Part shown: positions 55,849 to 64,000 of the stretch, piece after piece
Layout of the letters: every line of letters begins with the position of its first letter
Numbering within the stretch: position 1 is the first letter of the stretch
Assembly: GCA_021324755.1 (NCBI GenBank)
Contig: JAJPIL010000022.1
Location: forward strand, 1 to 64,000
Origin: Pseudomonadota bacterium
GTDB lineage: Bacteria; Desulfobacterota; Binatia; Binatales; Binataceae
DNA: 64,000 bases
Direction of reading: 5' to 3'
Made by a program: the position numbers and the translations under genes
The notes under the pieces: model-generated
Databases searched by the model: none
What the model saw: the letters and a program-made list of their open reading frames with translations, nothing else
What the model was told of the DNA's origin: nothing

Positions 55849-57021
55849 ATGACTGCGACGTTGTTGCGTGACTTAGATTACCTTGCGCTGGACGAGCTTC
55901 TTTCGACAGAGGAAAGAATGACGCGCGATGCCGTTAGGCGCTTTGTTGAGCGGGATGTGCTGCCCGTAATCGAGCACCATTTCGCTGCAAGCACGTTTCC
56001 GATGGAGCTCGTGCCGGCGATGGCGGAGCTTGGAATTTTTGGCGCAAGCCTCAAAGGATACGGATGCGCAGGTATGAACGCTATTGCCTATGGCTTGATC
56101 ATGCAGGAACTTGAAGCTGCAGATTCGGGGTTGCGTTCGTTTGCCTCGGTGCAAAGTGCGCTCGCGATGTATGCGATCTATGCGTTTGGGTCCGAGGAAC
56201 AAAAGCGCCGGTTTTTGCCAGAGATGGCCAAGGGAAAACTCATCGGATGTTTCGGGTTGACCGAACCGGACCATGGCTCGGACCCGGGTAGCATGGAAAC
56301 CAAGGCTCAACGCGATGGCGCGGGATGGGTATTGAACGGCACGAAGCGTTGGATAACTAACGGCAGTATCGCCGATCTGGCTATCGTCTGGGCGAAGGTA
56401 GAGGAAGGAATCGCCGGTTTTATCGTGGAGAAAGGCAAACCTGGCTTCTCTGCGCACGAGATGAAAGGCAAGTTTTCGATGCGGGCTTCGATAACCTCGG
56501 AACTCGTTCTCGAAGACGTGCGCCTGAGCGAAAGCGAGCGTTTGCCCCACGCGCGAGGCCTCAGAGCCGCTCTCGCCTGCCTCAATGAAGCCCGTTACGG
56601 AATCGCCTGGGGTGCCGTCGGAGCTGCCCGCACTTGCTACAACTGCGCGTTGGATTACGCAAAGTCGCGCCGCCAGTTCTCACGGCCGATCGCCGGCTAC
56701 CAGTTGGTGCAACAAAAGCTGGTGGAGATGCTCAGCGAAATAACCAAAGCACAGCTCCTATGCTTGCGTTTAGGTCAGCTGAAAAATGAAGGGAAGCTTC
56801 GACCGCAACAAGTTTCCCTAGCTAAGCGCAACAACGTGGCACAGGCGCTTAATATTGCGCGGATGGCTCGCGATATCCTGGGCGCCAACGGTATCGTTAA
56901 CGAATACCCCGTTATTCGTCACATGCTGAACCTGGAGACGGTGAATACCTACGAGGGGACCCACGACATTCACACTCTTATCCTGGGCCGCGATATCACG
57001 GGCCTCGACGCGTTCGATTAA
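55849..57021 (+). CDS. Acyl-CoA dehydrogenase, glutaryl-CoA dehydrogenase type
   Basis: FAD enzyme of about 390 residues. GCFGLTEPDHGSDPGSMET is the FAD-binding loop, and the catalytic base lies in TYEGTHDIHTLILGRDITGL, the form specific to glutaryl-CoA dehydrogenases. DSGLRSFASVQSALAM keeps the Arg that binds the substrate's terminal carboxylate in the known enzyme. It would oxidise and decarboxylate glutaryl-CoA to crotonyl-CoA, as in lysine or aromatic degradation. An AGGGGG site favours the ATG at 55849 over the GTG three bases earlier. The divergent LysR gene may control it. Confidence 0.88.
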   Translation: MTATLLRDLDYLALDELLSTEERMTRDAVRRFVERDVLPVIEHHFAASTFPMELVPAMAELGIFGASLKGYGCAGMNAIAYGLIMQELEAADSGLRSFASVQSALAMYAIYAFGSEEQKRRFLPEMAKGKLIGCFGLTEPDHGSDPGSMETKAQRDGAGWVLNGTKRWITNGSIADLAIVWAKVEEGIAGFIVEKGKPGFSAHEMKGKFSMRASITSELVLEDVRLSESERLPHARGLRAALACLNEARYGIAWGAVGAARTCYNCALDYAKSRRQFSRPIAGYQLVQQKLVEMLSEITKAQLLCLRLGQLKNEGKLRPQQVSLAKRNNVAQALNIARMARDILGANGIVNEYPVIRHMLNLETVNTYEGTHDIHTLILGRDITGLDAFD

Positions 57022-57190
57022 GCCCGCGCACCCAAAGGCGATATCGAATTGCCGCGCGCCTTGAGGCGCTACACAAGCAGGCTCTATCCAAATACTGAAA
57101 CGGGTGACCCGCTGCGGACGAGGCACCGCGCAGCCGCCGAAAACAGTGGTTCAGCGTATCGGCCTATTCGGGCTTAAACTCTAACCCCAA

Positions 57191-58624
57191 TCATGACCCG
57201 TTGGCGAGGCGGCGGGCATACGCGGCGACACTATTGAAGTCGTACTCTCGATACGCTTGAAGCTTTTCCGCCTCGAGCCCACCTTCGGCATGTACGGCGA
57301 GTACCTCCTGGTAACCCCCGAAGTCCGAGGCAGTAAGGTCGCTTATCAAATTCAGCAACCTAAGACGCTCCTCAGCATTCACGCCTTTCGCTCCGCGGAG
57401 GTATTTAAGCACATAAGTGCGCGTAGCTTCGCTGGTCAAGTCTTCCGCGGCGGGGGCCGTGACCAAAAGGCCGCCCGCTAGGTCTTGGACTATCTGGACC
57501 GCCTGATGATAGTTGTGCGCGAAGTGATATTTGGCGACATTGGTCAAAAGCGTGTTCGGAACCGCAAGACCATGTTCAAATGTGCATGCCAAAGCTGCGC
57601 GCTCCGTAAGTCCCTTGACCACGGTATGGTAAACGGCAAGATGCGTAAGCTTGTCACGGACGTGCGAAGCTTTAACGATTCCGTTTGCCTCTGCAACCGC
57701 GTAAGCTGCGCCCACCAGAAGTTCTAGTAATGGCAGCTTGTATGAAATCGCCGTGAATCGGTGGTAGCGCACGAAACTCAAAGCCAGCGGCCCGGCAAAT
57801 TCTGTCTCGCCCTTGAGAAACACGCGTTCATTCGGCACAAATACGTCGTCGAAGACGGTAAGCGTCTCCATCATTTTATGGCGCGCGCTTATGGGATGCT
57901 CGAACGCGTTCTTGGGAGCGCTACCGTGGGGGCTGGCGATAAGCTTGAGCCCGGGGGTTGCTACCGGAAGCGCGAACGAAACGGCGTAGTCCCGGTCCTC
58001 TGGTCTCATCGCCCGAGTAGGAAGAACGATGATTTCGTTGGCGTTAACCGATACCGAGGTGTGAACCTTTGCGCCTCGAACGACGATCCCGTCGCTCAGC
58101 TCCTTTACGATCCTGACGTAACAGTCAGGGTCTTCCTGAGCGCTCGGACCAAGCATGCGGTCACCCTTGACATCGGTTTGAGCGACGGCGAGCGCTAAAT
58201 CGTTGTCTCGGCAATAATGGTAAAACTTTTCTATGCGCTCAAGATAATGAGGCTTGCCTCTGGCGGCCAGCTCCGCACCGACTAATCGCAAAGCAAAAAG
58301 TGCATCGGTGCCGATCTCCTTTATCAGCACCACTAACGTTGCTCCCTCGCGCGTTGCGGCGGCGATAAGCTCGCTGCGCTTGAGCAGATCTTCGGCGGTT
58401 CGCGGCAGGTGGTAGTATCGGCTGTATTCGCGACCGTTCTCCCGCACTACCGCAAGCTCTCTGAATCGAGGGTCCTCGGCCATGCGGTAATCGATGCTGG
58501 CGTGTTCGACAGCTATCTTGATCACTGGGTGAGTGGTCACGTCGTCGACCCGCTCTCCTCGAAAATATACGGCGCGCCCGTCGCGCAGAGACTCTTTGTA
58601 TTGTTCTTCGGTCCTGAGCCCCAC
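57191..58624 (-). CDS. 4-hydroxybutyryl-CoA dehydratase / HpaB-like flavoprotein lacking iron-sulfur ligands
   Basis: Protein of 477 residues in the 4-hydroxyphenylacetate 3-hydroxylase (HpaB)-like family. Its body reads like the dehydratase AbfD: TDVKGDRMLGPSAQEDPDCYVRI, DGIVVRGAKVHTSVSVNANE, VFDDVFVPNERVFL, KASHVRDKL, and AGGLLVTAPAAEDL. By eye alignment, three cysteines that bind the [4Fe-4S] cluster in the Clostridium enzyme are Val99, Glu103 and Tyr295 here, while the His ligand is kept as His288. A dehydratase of the classical kind is therefore unlikely; a flavin-dependent oxygenase or another acyl-CoA reaction is more plausible. It converges with the glutaryl-CoA-type gene. Confidence 0.78.
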   Translation of the reverse strand: MGLRTEEQYKESLRDGRAVYFRGERVDDVTTHPVIKIAVEHASIDYRMAEDPRFRELAVVRENGREYSRYYHLPRTAEDLLKRSELIAAATREGATLVVLIKEIGTDALFALRLVGAELAARGKPHYLERIEKFYHYCRDNDLALAVAQTDVKGDRMLGPSAQEDPDCYVRIVKELSDGIVVRGAKVHTSVSVNANEIIVLPTRAMRPEDRDYAVSFALPVATPGLKLIASPHGSAPKNAFEHPISARHKMMETLTVFDDVFVPNERVFLKGETEFAGPLALSFVRYHRFTAISYKLPLLELLVGAAYAVAEANGIVKASHVRDKLTHLAVYHTVVKGLTERAALACTFEHGLAVPNTLLTNVAKYHFAHNYHQAVQIVQDLAGGLLVTAPAAEDLTSEATRTYVLKYLRGAKGVNAEERLRLLNLISDLTASDFGGYQEVLAVHAEGGLEAEKLQAYREYDFNSVAAYARRLANGS

Positions 58625-58995
58625 GTTCGTTGCTCCTGAATCGATAGGCTAATGTGTGAATCTGGCTATAGCACAGCTTGCGTAGGGTACCGCGGAATAT
58701 CGCGTCGGTACCCAAACGTTACTTGCGCTGGTAAGTTGCGCGGATACGTCTAGCCTAGCATGCCCGGTATTCGCGGGCTAGACAAAACAGGTGTAAACCC
58801 AGGTGCCCCGAACTAAGCGCACGAAACGTGGAAGCAAAAACGGCACGGCGGTGCATACCCCTCAATCGGGCTACTTTTCTCTGAAAGGAAGACTTCAATT
58901 GTTTATGGGGCGTACGCAGGAAGCAAGATGTCTTTAGTTTGGCTGGCGCGACTCGCTTTATAAGCTTAAGCGCGTTTCGGACTTTATTAGCCACT
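58625..58995. other. Intergenic region between pqiC and the HpaB-like gene
   Basis: The 371 bases lie between two minus-strand genes and should hold the HpaB-like promoter. A short frame overlapping this stretch lacks any signature. Nothing else was recognised. Confidence 0.35.
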
Positions 58996-59661
58996 CTAGG
59001 TGGTGGGTTGCGACCGTTCTTTGGTATGCAACTCCAAAATCGCGCGCGCAATTTCGCGACTTAACTCGCCCAAAGCTTCGCTTAATGCTGCTACGCGTGC
59101 GGCCGAGTCCGTGCCGGAAGCTTTGACGCTTAGGCTTGTGGTTCTCGAAACAAGGGCAGCGTTACGGGCGGACCTGACGCTCCATTGTGCCGCAAGGTGA
59201 GCCGTTCCGTAAGCGTCGTTCTCGAACTGGTCAACGCTTATTTCGACTTGGTAATCGACGTGGGTTGAATTGTACCACGGGTAGGTAACGACCTGTTCAG
59301 TACGAAGAAGGTACGCAAGATTGCGCGCCAGGACCTCTCGAAAGTCGACGTCTAAAGGCTCTGCCCAGCGATTCGACTCGGAAATTTGCACCCGGTTTTG
59401 TCCCACCCGGGTCACCATTTCTGTGCGGCGCAGATACGCAGGAAAGTGGATAGGTCCAAGACCCAAGACAAAATTGGTCCCGAACGGCGACGGTTCTGGG
59501 TCCCGAACGGTCGAGCTTAAAATAAAAAAGTGCGTATCCGGTCTACTTGGTTCCAGCAGTGAGCATTGCACAAGCGCAACGCACATAAGCGCTCCCAACA
59601 CGAGCGCGGGCCAGGCTGGAACCTTCTTTTGGAGGCTGTCGCCGCTGTCGCGGAGCTTCAT
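58996..59661 (-). CDS. PqiC-family ABC-transport auxiliary lipoprotein
   Basis: Predicted lipoprotein of 221 residues, lipobox VALVQC near residue 33. The domain (FFILSS, LGPIHFPAYLRRTEMVTRVGQNRV, FREVLARNLAYLLRTEQV, and DYQVEISVDQFEN) is the DUF330/PqiC pattern. PqiC sits at the outer membrane and works with MCE proteins in lipid transport. Its start overlaps the mlaD-like stop by four bases, so it is the last gene of the mlaE-mlaF-mlaD-pqiC operon. Confidence 0.86.
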   Translation of the reverse strand: MKLRDSGDSLQKKVPAWPALVLGALMCVALVQCSLLEPSRPDTHFFILSSTVRDPEPSPFGTNFVLGLGPIHFPAYLRRTEMVTRVGQNRVQISESNRWAEPLDVDFREVLARNLAYLLRTEQVVTYPWYNSTHVDYQVEISVDQFENDAYGTAHLAAQWSVRSARNAALVSRTTSLSVKASGTDSAARVAALSEALGELSREIARAILELHTKERSQPTT

Positions 59662-60623
59662 TGCCTGTCCCGCGCGACGGCTCTACCTCGCAAAAGCGCT
59701 GCCGGGTCGCGTTGGAGATAATCTGCCAGTTCCTGGGTGGCTCGGGCCGCAGCTGCAAGTTGGGTCATCGCATCGGTGATTCTGTAGACCAGCGGCGAAT
59801 CTGGTGCCAAGGTTGTCTGCACCGTCTTTAGAGCGGCATTTGCGTTATTTGAAGCTTCGGCAAGGCTCTCGAGACCCCTTTGCAAAGGGTGCATCTGAGC
59901 GTCTAGATCGTTGGCCAGTCGCCTGACGCTGTCGGCTGTCGCTTTGAGGCTTAAAGTGGCTTGGTGCAACGAAGTCAGCGTGGCATTCAATTGCCGCGAG
60001 GTCATTACGTCACGCATCGCGTTTACGGTAAGTGTGAGCGACTGGACAAGCTGCTCAATATTGACGCTTTCTAGCCGCTTCAGCAGCTGCTCGGCGGTCG
60101 TCTGCGCCTGCTGTAAGGTGGTAGGAATCGTCGGAATCTCCAAATACTTGCTGTTTTTGTCGCCGTAAAAGTGAGCAGGATGGTCGGGATTCAGATCGAG
60201 CGCTACATAGCGCAGGCCTGTTACTAAGCTTTCGGTGGCAAGCTGGGCGCGCAGCCCTTCATCGATCAAGCGCTTAAACGTGGTTGGATTTGTCAGATCG
60301 ACGGGGCCGCCCAGTTCCGTTATCCGGTCCAAGTCGAGCGTGATAATTACTGGAATTCTTATCTGGGCGACCTCGACAGTTCCTTGTGCGTTAGGGAAAT
60401 TCAGCGCAAGCATAATTTTGGTCACTGAGCCAACGTCTACGCCGTGGAACCTCACTGGGGCGCCAACGCTAAGACCGGTCACGTCGCTGCTGAAGTAGCA
60501 GATGAACTGAGTGGTCTCCGAGAAAAGATGTCCCGAACCGAACATCACGATTGCTAGTAAACCAAGGCCGATAGCTCCCAGGACGAAAGCTCCGACTAAA
60601 GCTGGTTTAACTCCTCTTTTCAT
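59658..60623 (-). CDS. MlaD/PqiB-type MCE protein
   Basis: Substrate-binding MCE protein of 321 residues, anchored by an N-terminal helix (residues about 9-30). The single MCE domain shows YFSSDVTGLSVGAPVRFHGVDVGSVTKI and GLRAQLATESLVTGLRYVALDL. A long helical C-terminal region follows (about 180-310), longer than E. coli MlaD. It forms a ring that passes phospholipids between membranes. It overlaps mlaF and pqiC by four bases each. Confidence 0.9.
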   Translation of the reverse strand: MKRGVKPALVGAFVLGAIGLGLLAIVMFGSGHLFSETTQFICYFSSDVTGLSVGAPVRFHGVDVGSVTKIMLALNFPNAQGTVEVAQIRIPVIITLDLDRITELGGPVDLTNPTTFKRLIDEGLRAQLATESLVTGLRYVALDLNPDHPAHFYGDKNSKYLEIPTIPTTLQQAQTTAEQLLKRLESVNIEQLVQSLTLTVNAMRDVMTSRQLNATLTSLHQATLSLKATADSVRRLANDLDAQMHPLQRGLESLAEASNNANAALKTVQTTLAPDSPLVYRITDAMTQLAAAARATQELADYLQRDPAALLRGRAVARDRQ

Positions 60624-61438
60624 GGCTTTGCCTCTTCGTTTGCCGCTTCGCCACGGGTCAGAAATAGGCGCAACTTTGGATCGGTGCTGTTGGCGAGCAG
60701 TTCTTTCGGATGGCCGAGTGCGGTGGCGGTTTTGCGCTCAGGGTCGAGGAACAAGGCGCGGTCTGCGATCGCGAAAATACTTGCCAGGTCGTGCGTTACC
60801 ACAATTATTGTGGCTCCGAGGCTTGCGCGCAATTCGAGTATCAGGTCATCGAGCAGCCGAGCACTGACCGGGTCTAACCCTGAAGACGGCTCGTCGAAAA
60901 ACAACACTTCGGGGTCGAGCGCGATGGCGCGGGCAAGCCCACCTCGTTTGCGCATTCCGCCGCTAAGCTCGTTCGGATAAAAGTCCTCGAAGCCTTTTAG
61001 GCCCACCAGCGCCAGTTTTAGCGAGACGATTTCGCGAATTTCGTCCGGTCCGAGGTCGGTGAACTCAGCCAACGGCAGCCCTACGTTCTCGGCTAGAGTC
61101 ATAGAGCTCCACAGAGCGCCGCCCTGGTAAAGCACGCCGATCCGCCTGAGTACGCGCTCGCGTTCCTCAAGTGCCGTGGTAAAGTTAAGATCGCCATAAA
61201 AGATCTCGCCTGCCAGAGGCTCGACCAGTCCGATCAAGGCGCGCAAAAGCGTGCTCTTGCCTGATCCGCTGCCGCCCATGATGACGAAAATCTCGCCCCG
61301 TCGAATGCTGAAGTTGAGATCTTGCAGTATCAGCCGCTCGCCATAACCCAGAGAAAGGTTGCGAACCACGATATGGTCTGAGCGAGCCGCTGAATGCTTG
61401 CCGTTGCGTTCCATCTTGACTCGCGCGTTATCCCTCAA
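60620..61438 (-). CDS. ABC transporter ATP-binding protein, MlaF type
   Basis: ATPase of 272 residues for the MCE transporter. Walker A is GGSGSGKSTLLRALIG, the signature is LSGGMRKRGGLARAI, and Walker B is VLFFDEPSSGLDP. The GMRKRxxLARA form is typical of MlaF/Ttg2A. It lies between the MlaE permease gene and the MCE gene, supporting lipid transport over other ABC functions. Its stop overlaps the mlaD start. Confidence 0.93.
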   Translation of the reverse strand: MRDNARVKMERNGKHSAARSDHIVVRNLSLGYGERLILQDLNFSIRRGEIFVIMGGSGSGKSTLLRALIGLVEPLAGEIFYGDLNFTTALEERERVLRRIGVLYQGGALWSSMTLAENVGLPLAEFTDLGPDEIREIVSLKLALVGLKGFEDFYPNELSGGMRKRGGLARAIALDPEVLFFDEPSSGLDPVSARLLDDLILELRASLGATIIVVTHDLASIFAIADRALFLDPERKTATALGHPKELLANSTDPKLRLFLTRGEAANEEAKP

Positions 61439-61536
61439 GCGGCTTTCACATCTACTTTGGCAATCAAGGAACTTTCTGTTTTAATCCCACTTGCAAACGA
61501 AGTAAGCAAAGGCATGCAATTGTCGATTCCCGGCAC

Positions 61537-62712
61537 TTAGATATTGAGAATACGAAAAATGAAAGCGAACATTCCGCACGCCACGACGATCCATACGATA
61601 GCGTCGACCACTGCAGCTGTCGTTGCCGACCCTACGGCCGCCGAGCTTGCCTCTCCCTGAAAGCCCCGCCAGCATCCGGCAAGCGCGATCAGCACGCCAT
61701 AGACCGTAGCTTTTACGAGACCGCCGAGCATGCTCCCCAAAGTCACGGCAGCGGCGGTGCGGTGGAAGTAAGCTCTAAAGGAAATACCCAGCACGCCGGC
61801 GGCCACCGACGCCCCGCCAACCATCCCGAGAAAATCTGCGTACAGGCATAGAAGCGGCATCATCACTACGAGCGCGATAAAGCGAGGCAACACCAGAAAT
61901 TCTATTGGTGCGATCCCCATCGTCTGCAGCGCGTCGATTTCCTCGGCGACCCGCATCGTGCCGAGCTCTGCCGCGTAGGCGGCGCCAGTGCGTCCTGCCA
62001 TAATTATCGCGGTCATCATCGCTCCCATGTCGCGCGCGATGCCTATCCCAACTAGGTCCGCCACATAGATAGTGGCGCCGAACTGTTGAAGCTGCACCGC
62101 TCCCATAAAGGCTAAGATCGTACCGACCAGAAAGCTTATTAAAGAGACAATGCCCAGCGCGCGGGCGCTACATCCATAGACCTGAACTACCAGGTCCGAA
62201 AAGCGCATGCGGGCTTTGCCTAACAGAAGTTTTGCAAATGCGATGCTCACTTGACCGATAAACTCGAGCAGGCTCGTCCAGGTAGCGTAAAACCCTAAAG
62301 CTCGAAGTCCAACACGCTCGAGGAGCGACGGATGGAACTCGGTTTTCTTTGAAACTGTTTCCTCGTTCGGTGCGCTACGGTCCTCGTCGCTTTCGACTAA
62401 CTCGAGGAGGCGCTTCAACCCCTGTGGAAGACCTTCGGTTTCGACTCTAATCCCGTGTTGCCGGCAGATGCCGATAAGCCTCACCACAAAGGCCAAAAGA
62501 CTCGTATCCCAGCTCTCGAGACCCGTGGTGTCGAAGACGATTTTCTCTGGTCGGCTATCGTCTTTGAGTCTATCAGTTATGCCTTCGACCGATGGCAGAC
62601 CCCGGCCGATACGCCATCTGCCCTTAAGGGAAACGACTAGACCCAAACTGGCGTCCCGTGTGATTTCGACCTGGCGCGTATTTGCTGAGCTTAAAACGCT
62701 AGTCACCGTCAC
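61537..62712 (-). CDS. MlaE-type permease with N-terminal STAS domain
   Basis: Membrane permease of 391 residues. The first 120 residues form a STAS-like domain (LVVSLKGRWRIG, KIVFDTTGLESWDTSLLAFVVRL), equal to MlaB in separate systems and here fused to the permease. The MlaE part shows RMRFSDLVVQVYGCSARALGIVSLISFLVGTILAFMGAVQLQQFG (several helices) and EIDALQTMGIAPIEFLVLPR. A separate mlaC gene is absent from the operon. It starts the operon, 98 bases ahead of mlaF. Confidence 0.92.
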   Translation of the reverse strand: MTVTSVLSSANTRQVEITRDASLGLVVSLKGRWRIGRGLPSVEGITDRLKDDSRPEKIVFDTTGLESWDTSLLAFVVRLIGICRQHGIRVETEGLPQGLKRLLELVESDEDRSAPNEETVSKKTEFHPSLLERVGLRALGFYATWTSLLEFIGQVSIAFAKLLLGKARMRFSDLVVQVYGCSARALGIVSLISFLVGTILAFMGAVQLQQFGATIYVADLVGIGIARDMGAMMTAIIMAGRTGAAYAAELGTMRVAEEIDALQTMGIAPIEFLVLPRFIALVVMMPLLCLYADFLGMVGGASVAAGVLGISFRAYFHRTAAAVTLGSMLGGLVKATVYGVLIALAGCWRGFQGEASSAAVGSATTAAVVDAIVWIVVACGMFAFIFRILNI

Positions 62713-63281
62713 TAATTACGCCAAAGAGTAGCACGTAAGCGCAGGTAAAGCTTCGCGGCCGGCAAGACTTTTACTGCTCTCGTAAGCTTCGTAGGAAACT
62801 TTGCAACCACAGCGTCAAATAGAGCAATTTCAGCATCAACATACCTCGAGGTTATAGGTGCATGGTTGACGTTAAAAAAGGGGAGGGCAACTGAGTAGCG
62901 AGCTAACGGAACGAAAAGCGCTTAATGTTGAGCGACATTAAAACCGAAGGGTCTTGAGTCAGCGTCGCTATCGCCGCGCCACTGGGATGGATCACTCGAC
63001 TTAGATATTGACTGCACTGTTTTGTGTGGTGCGCGTAGTTGAGCCGACTTTTGTAAAACTGGAAAACTGGGGTGCGGTCGTTTCGGGACCAAACATGCGG
63101 CACAGAGGTGTCAAAGACGCAAGCCCCCTTGTGCCAATAAGCTCCGTGCTCATTTTATCTTAAAGCTTCTCTGAACAGCGTAATGTGTTTCACGATAAAA
63201 CGGTCAGTTAGGCCCCATGTCGTCGGTCAGACGGCTTGGTCGACGCAGGCAATGGTGAAACTTGCAGGCTCGCCAGCTCAA
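62713..63281. other. Intergenic region upstream of the mlaE-mlaF-mlaD-pqiC operon
   Basis: The 569 bases separate two minus-strand genes and should carry the operon promoter. I see no gene, tRNA or obvious repeat. Confidence 0.35.
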
Positions 63282-63794
63282 TTAGAGAATTGACCGTCTT
63301 GATTGGGAGAGCTTTTTGCCCCATGTCGGCTCCCAGTCGTTACCGAACATGTCGGTGACCTTGCCCGGTTCATCGAAGAATCGGTTCGGCACTTGGAAAA
63401 TCGCTATCATTAGCGCGCCTTCCGGCGTCCAAGCCTCGTGGCGGCTACCGGCGGGTCGCCACACGAAGTCTCCTGGCCCCACTTCCCCCTCGTGGTCTAC
63501 CAGACGCCCCTCCAGCACATAAGTTTGCTCCACCAAAACGTGCTCGTGGTCGGGAAGTCTGGCACCCGGCGCCATTCGAAAAAGACAAGTGACCTGGCCT
63601 TTTTCTTGGTCAAGGTAAAGCGTTTTGACCTCCACGCCGGGAAACTTGGTTTTTTGCCAAGGCAGCTCTTTGACGCGCACGAAACGCGATGATTGCGCCC
63701 TCGAGCTCTCACACTTTTCAGCCCGCGGATTAACTCGATCCATCTCGGTTGTTTCAACCTCGAGCAGAACCTGTCTCCCAAAGTATAGCATCAC
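63282..63794 (-). CDS. Cupin-domain protein, ChrR/anti-sigma-like cupin
   Basis: Protein of 170 residues with one cupin barrel: FRMAPGARLPDHEHVLVEQTYVLEGRLVDHEG, GDFVWRPAGSRHEAW and EGALMIAIFQVPNRFF. These motifs resemble ChrR-type cupins and the acetylacetone or dihydroxyacetophenone dioxygenase-like group. The start is uncertain: an ATG at 63743 would remove 17 poorly conserved residues. Its function is unknown. Confidence 0.78.
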   Translation of the reverse strand: MMLYFGRQVLLEVETTEMDRVNPRAEKCESSRAQSSRFVRVKELPWQKTKFPGVEVKTLYLDQEKGQVTCLFRMAPGARLPDHEHVLVEQTYVLEGRLVDHEGEVGPGDFVWRPAGSRHEAWTPEGALMIAIFQVPNRFFDEPGKVTDMFGNDWEPTWGKKLSQSRRSIL

Positions 63795-64000
63795 GAGGCG
63801 GCTTTTAGCGACAACGAGTCTGAAAGTAAGCGCGTTTCACTCTCAGTTGGTTTTTCTAAAGATTCAGCTGGCGCACTGTAACATCGCTGATCCGGGCTTT
63901 GCTCAAGTAGTCTTTGTGCGTAAGAATCAGCAGCTTAACTTCACAAAGGCATCGATGTCTTATCCGTGTGCCGCAGCGCAGCTTTATAAGCGTAGCACGC

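Noticed and set aside
55873-56550. A 225-codon open frame on the minus strand
   Set aside because: It is antisense to the glutaryl-CoA-type dehydrogenase gene, whose motifs are intact, and has no recognisable content.
1-64000. CRISPR array, insertion sequence, prophage or toxin-antitoxin module
   Set aside because: No regularly spaced repeats, transposase, integrase, phage structural or paired small toxin-antitoxin genes were recognised.

Overview
The window is an ordinary, densely coded stretch of a Gram-negative bacterial chromosome of moderately high GC. I see 59 protein genes, no rRNA or tRNA gene, no CRISPR array, no transposase and no prophage. Outer-membrane lipoproteins, an Mla/Pqi-type phospholipid transport operon, a heptosyltransferase-like GT9 enzyme, a class A penicillin-binding protein and a probable hopanoid C-3 methylase point to a diderm. 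CarD next to IspD, a DUF1844 protein beside HtpX and DegP, and a tmk-holB-metG-tatD string resemble deltaproteobacterial-grade lineages (Desulfobacterota, Myxococcota, Binatota). That placement is inference from gene content, not from a phylogeny. BluB (an oxygen-dependent enzyme) and a c-type cytochrome suggest access to oxygen.

Layout. 1-4047: late cobalamin biosynthesis (bluB end, cbiB, cobT, cobS, and cobU facing them). 4248-8799: glnE and a lytic transglycosylase with a histidine-rich tail, both on the minus strand. 9410-17968: housekeeping and small-metabolism genes (aroA, gloA, a cytochrome c, rsmD-coaD, an aspartate-type aminotransferase, nfi, a NUDIX hydrolase, a zinc alcohol dehydrogenase and a cupin). 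18352-21440: a groEL without groES, flanked by two alanine-zipper lipoproteins. 21813-28160: rimI, carD, ispD, larE, cysK, a GT9 glycosyltransferase and htpX. 28174-42401: a long plus-strand run covering envelope quality control (degP, penicillin-binding protein, TPR lipoprotein), tRNA/rRNA modification and DNA repair (tsaD, rsmA, mutM), prepilin peptidase, and tmk-holB-metG-tatD.

42448-64000 is more accessory: an Nmad3-family protein, two tandem glycine-zipper lipoproteins, two MFS transporters, an MBL-fold hydrolase, a GlcG-like protein, HpnR, xseB, tlyA, a small orphan lipoprotein, a LysR regulator divergent from a glutaryl-CoA-type dehydrogenase, a 4-hydroxybutyryl-CoA-dehydratase-like protein that has lost its iron-sulfur ligands, and the mlaE-mlaF-mlaD-pqiC operon. 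The window ends after a cupin gene.

I did not find an obvious new multi-gene system. The points most worth a second look are the ligand-less 4HBD homologue, the three-cysteine LarE without larB or larC nearby, the Nmad3 protein with an inverted repeat upstream, the His-rich tails on two envelope proteins, the solo GroEL with a non-GGM tail, and several intergenic inverted-repeat structures (one arranged like a pseudoknot).
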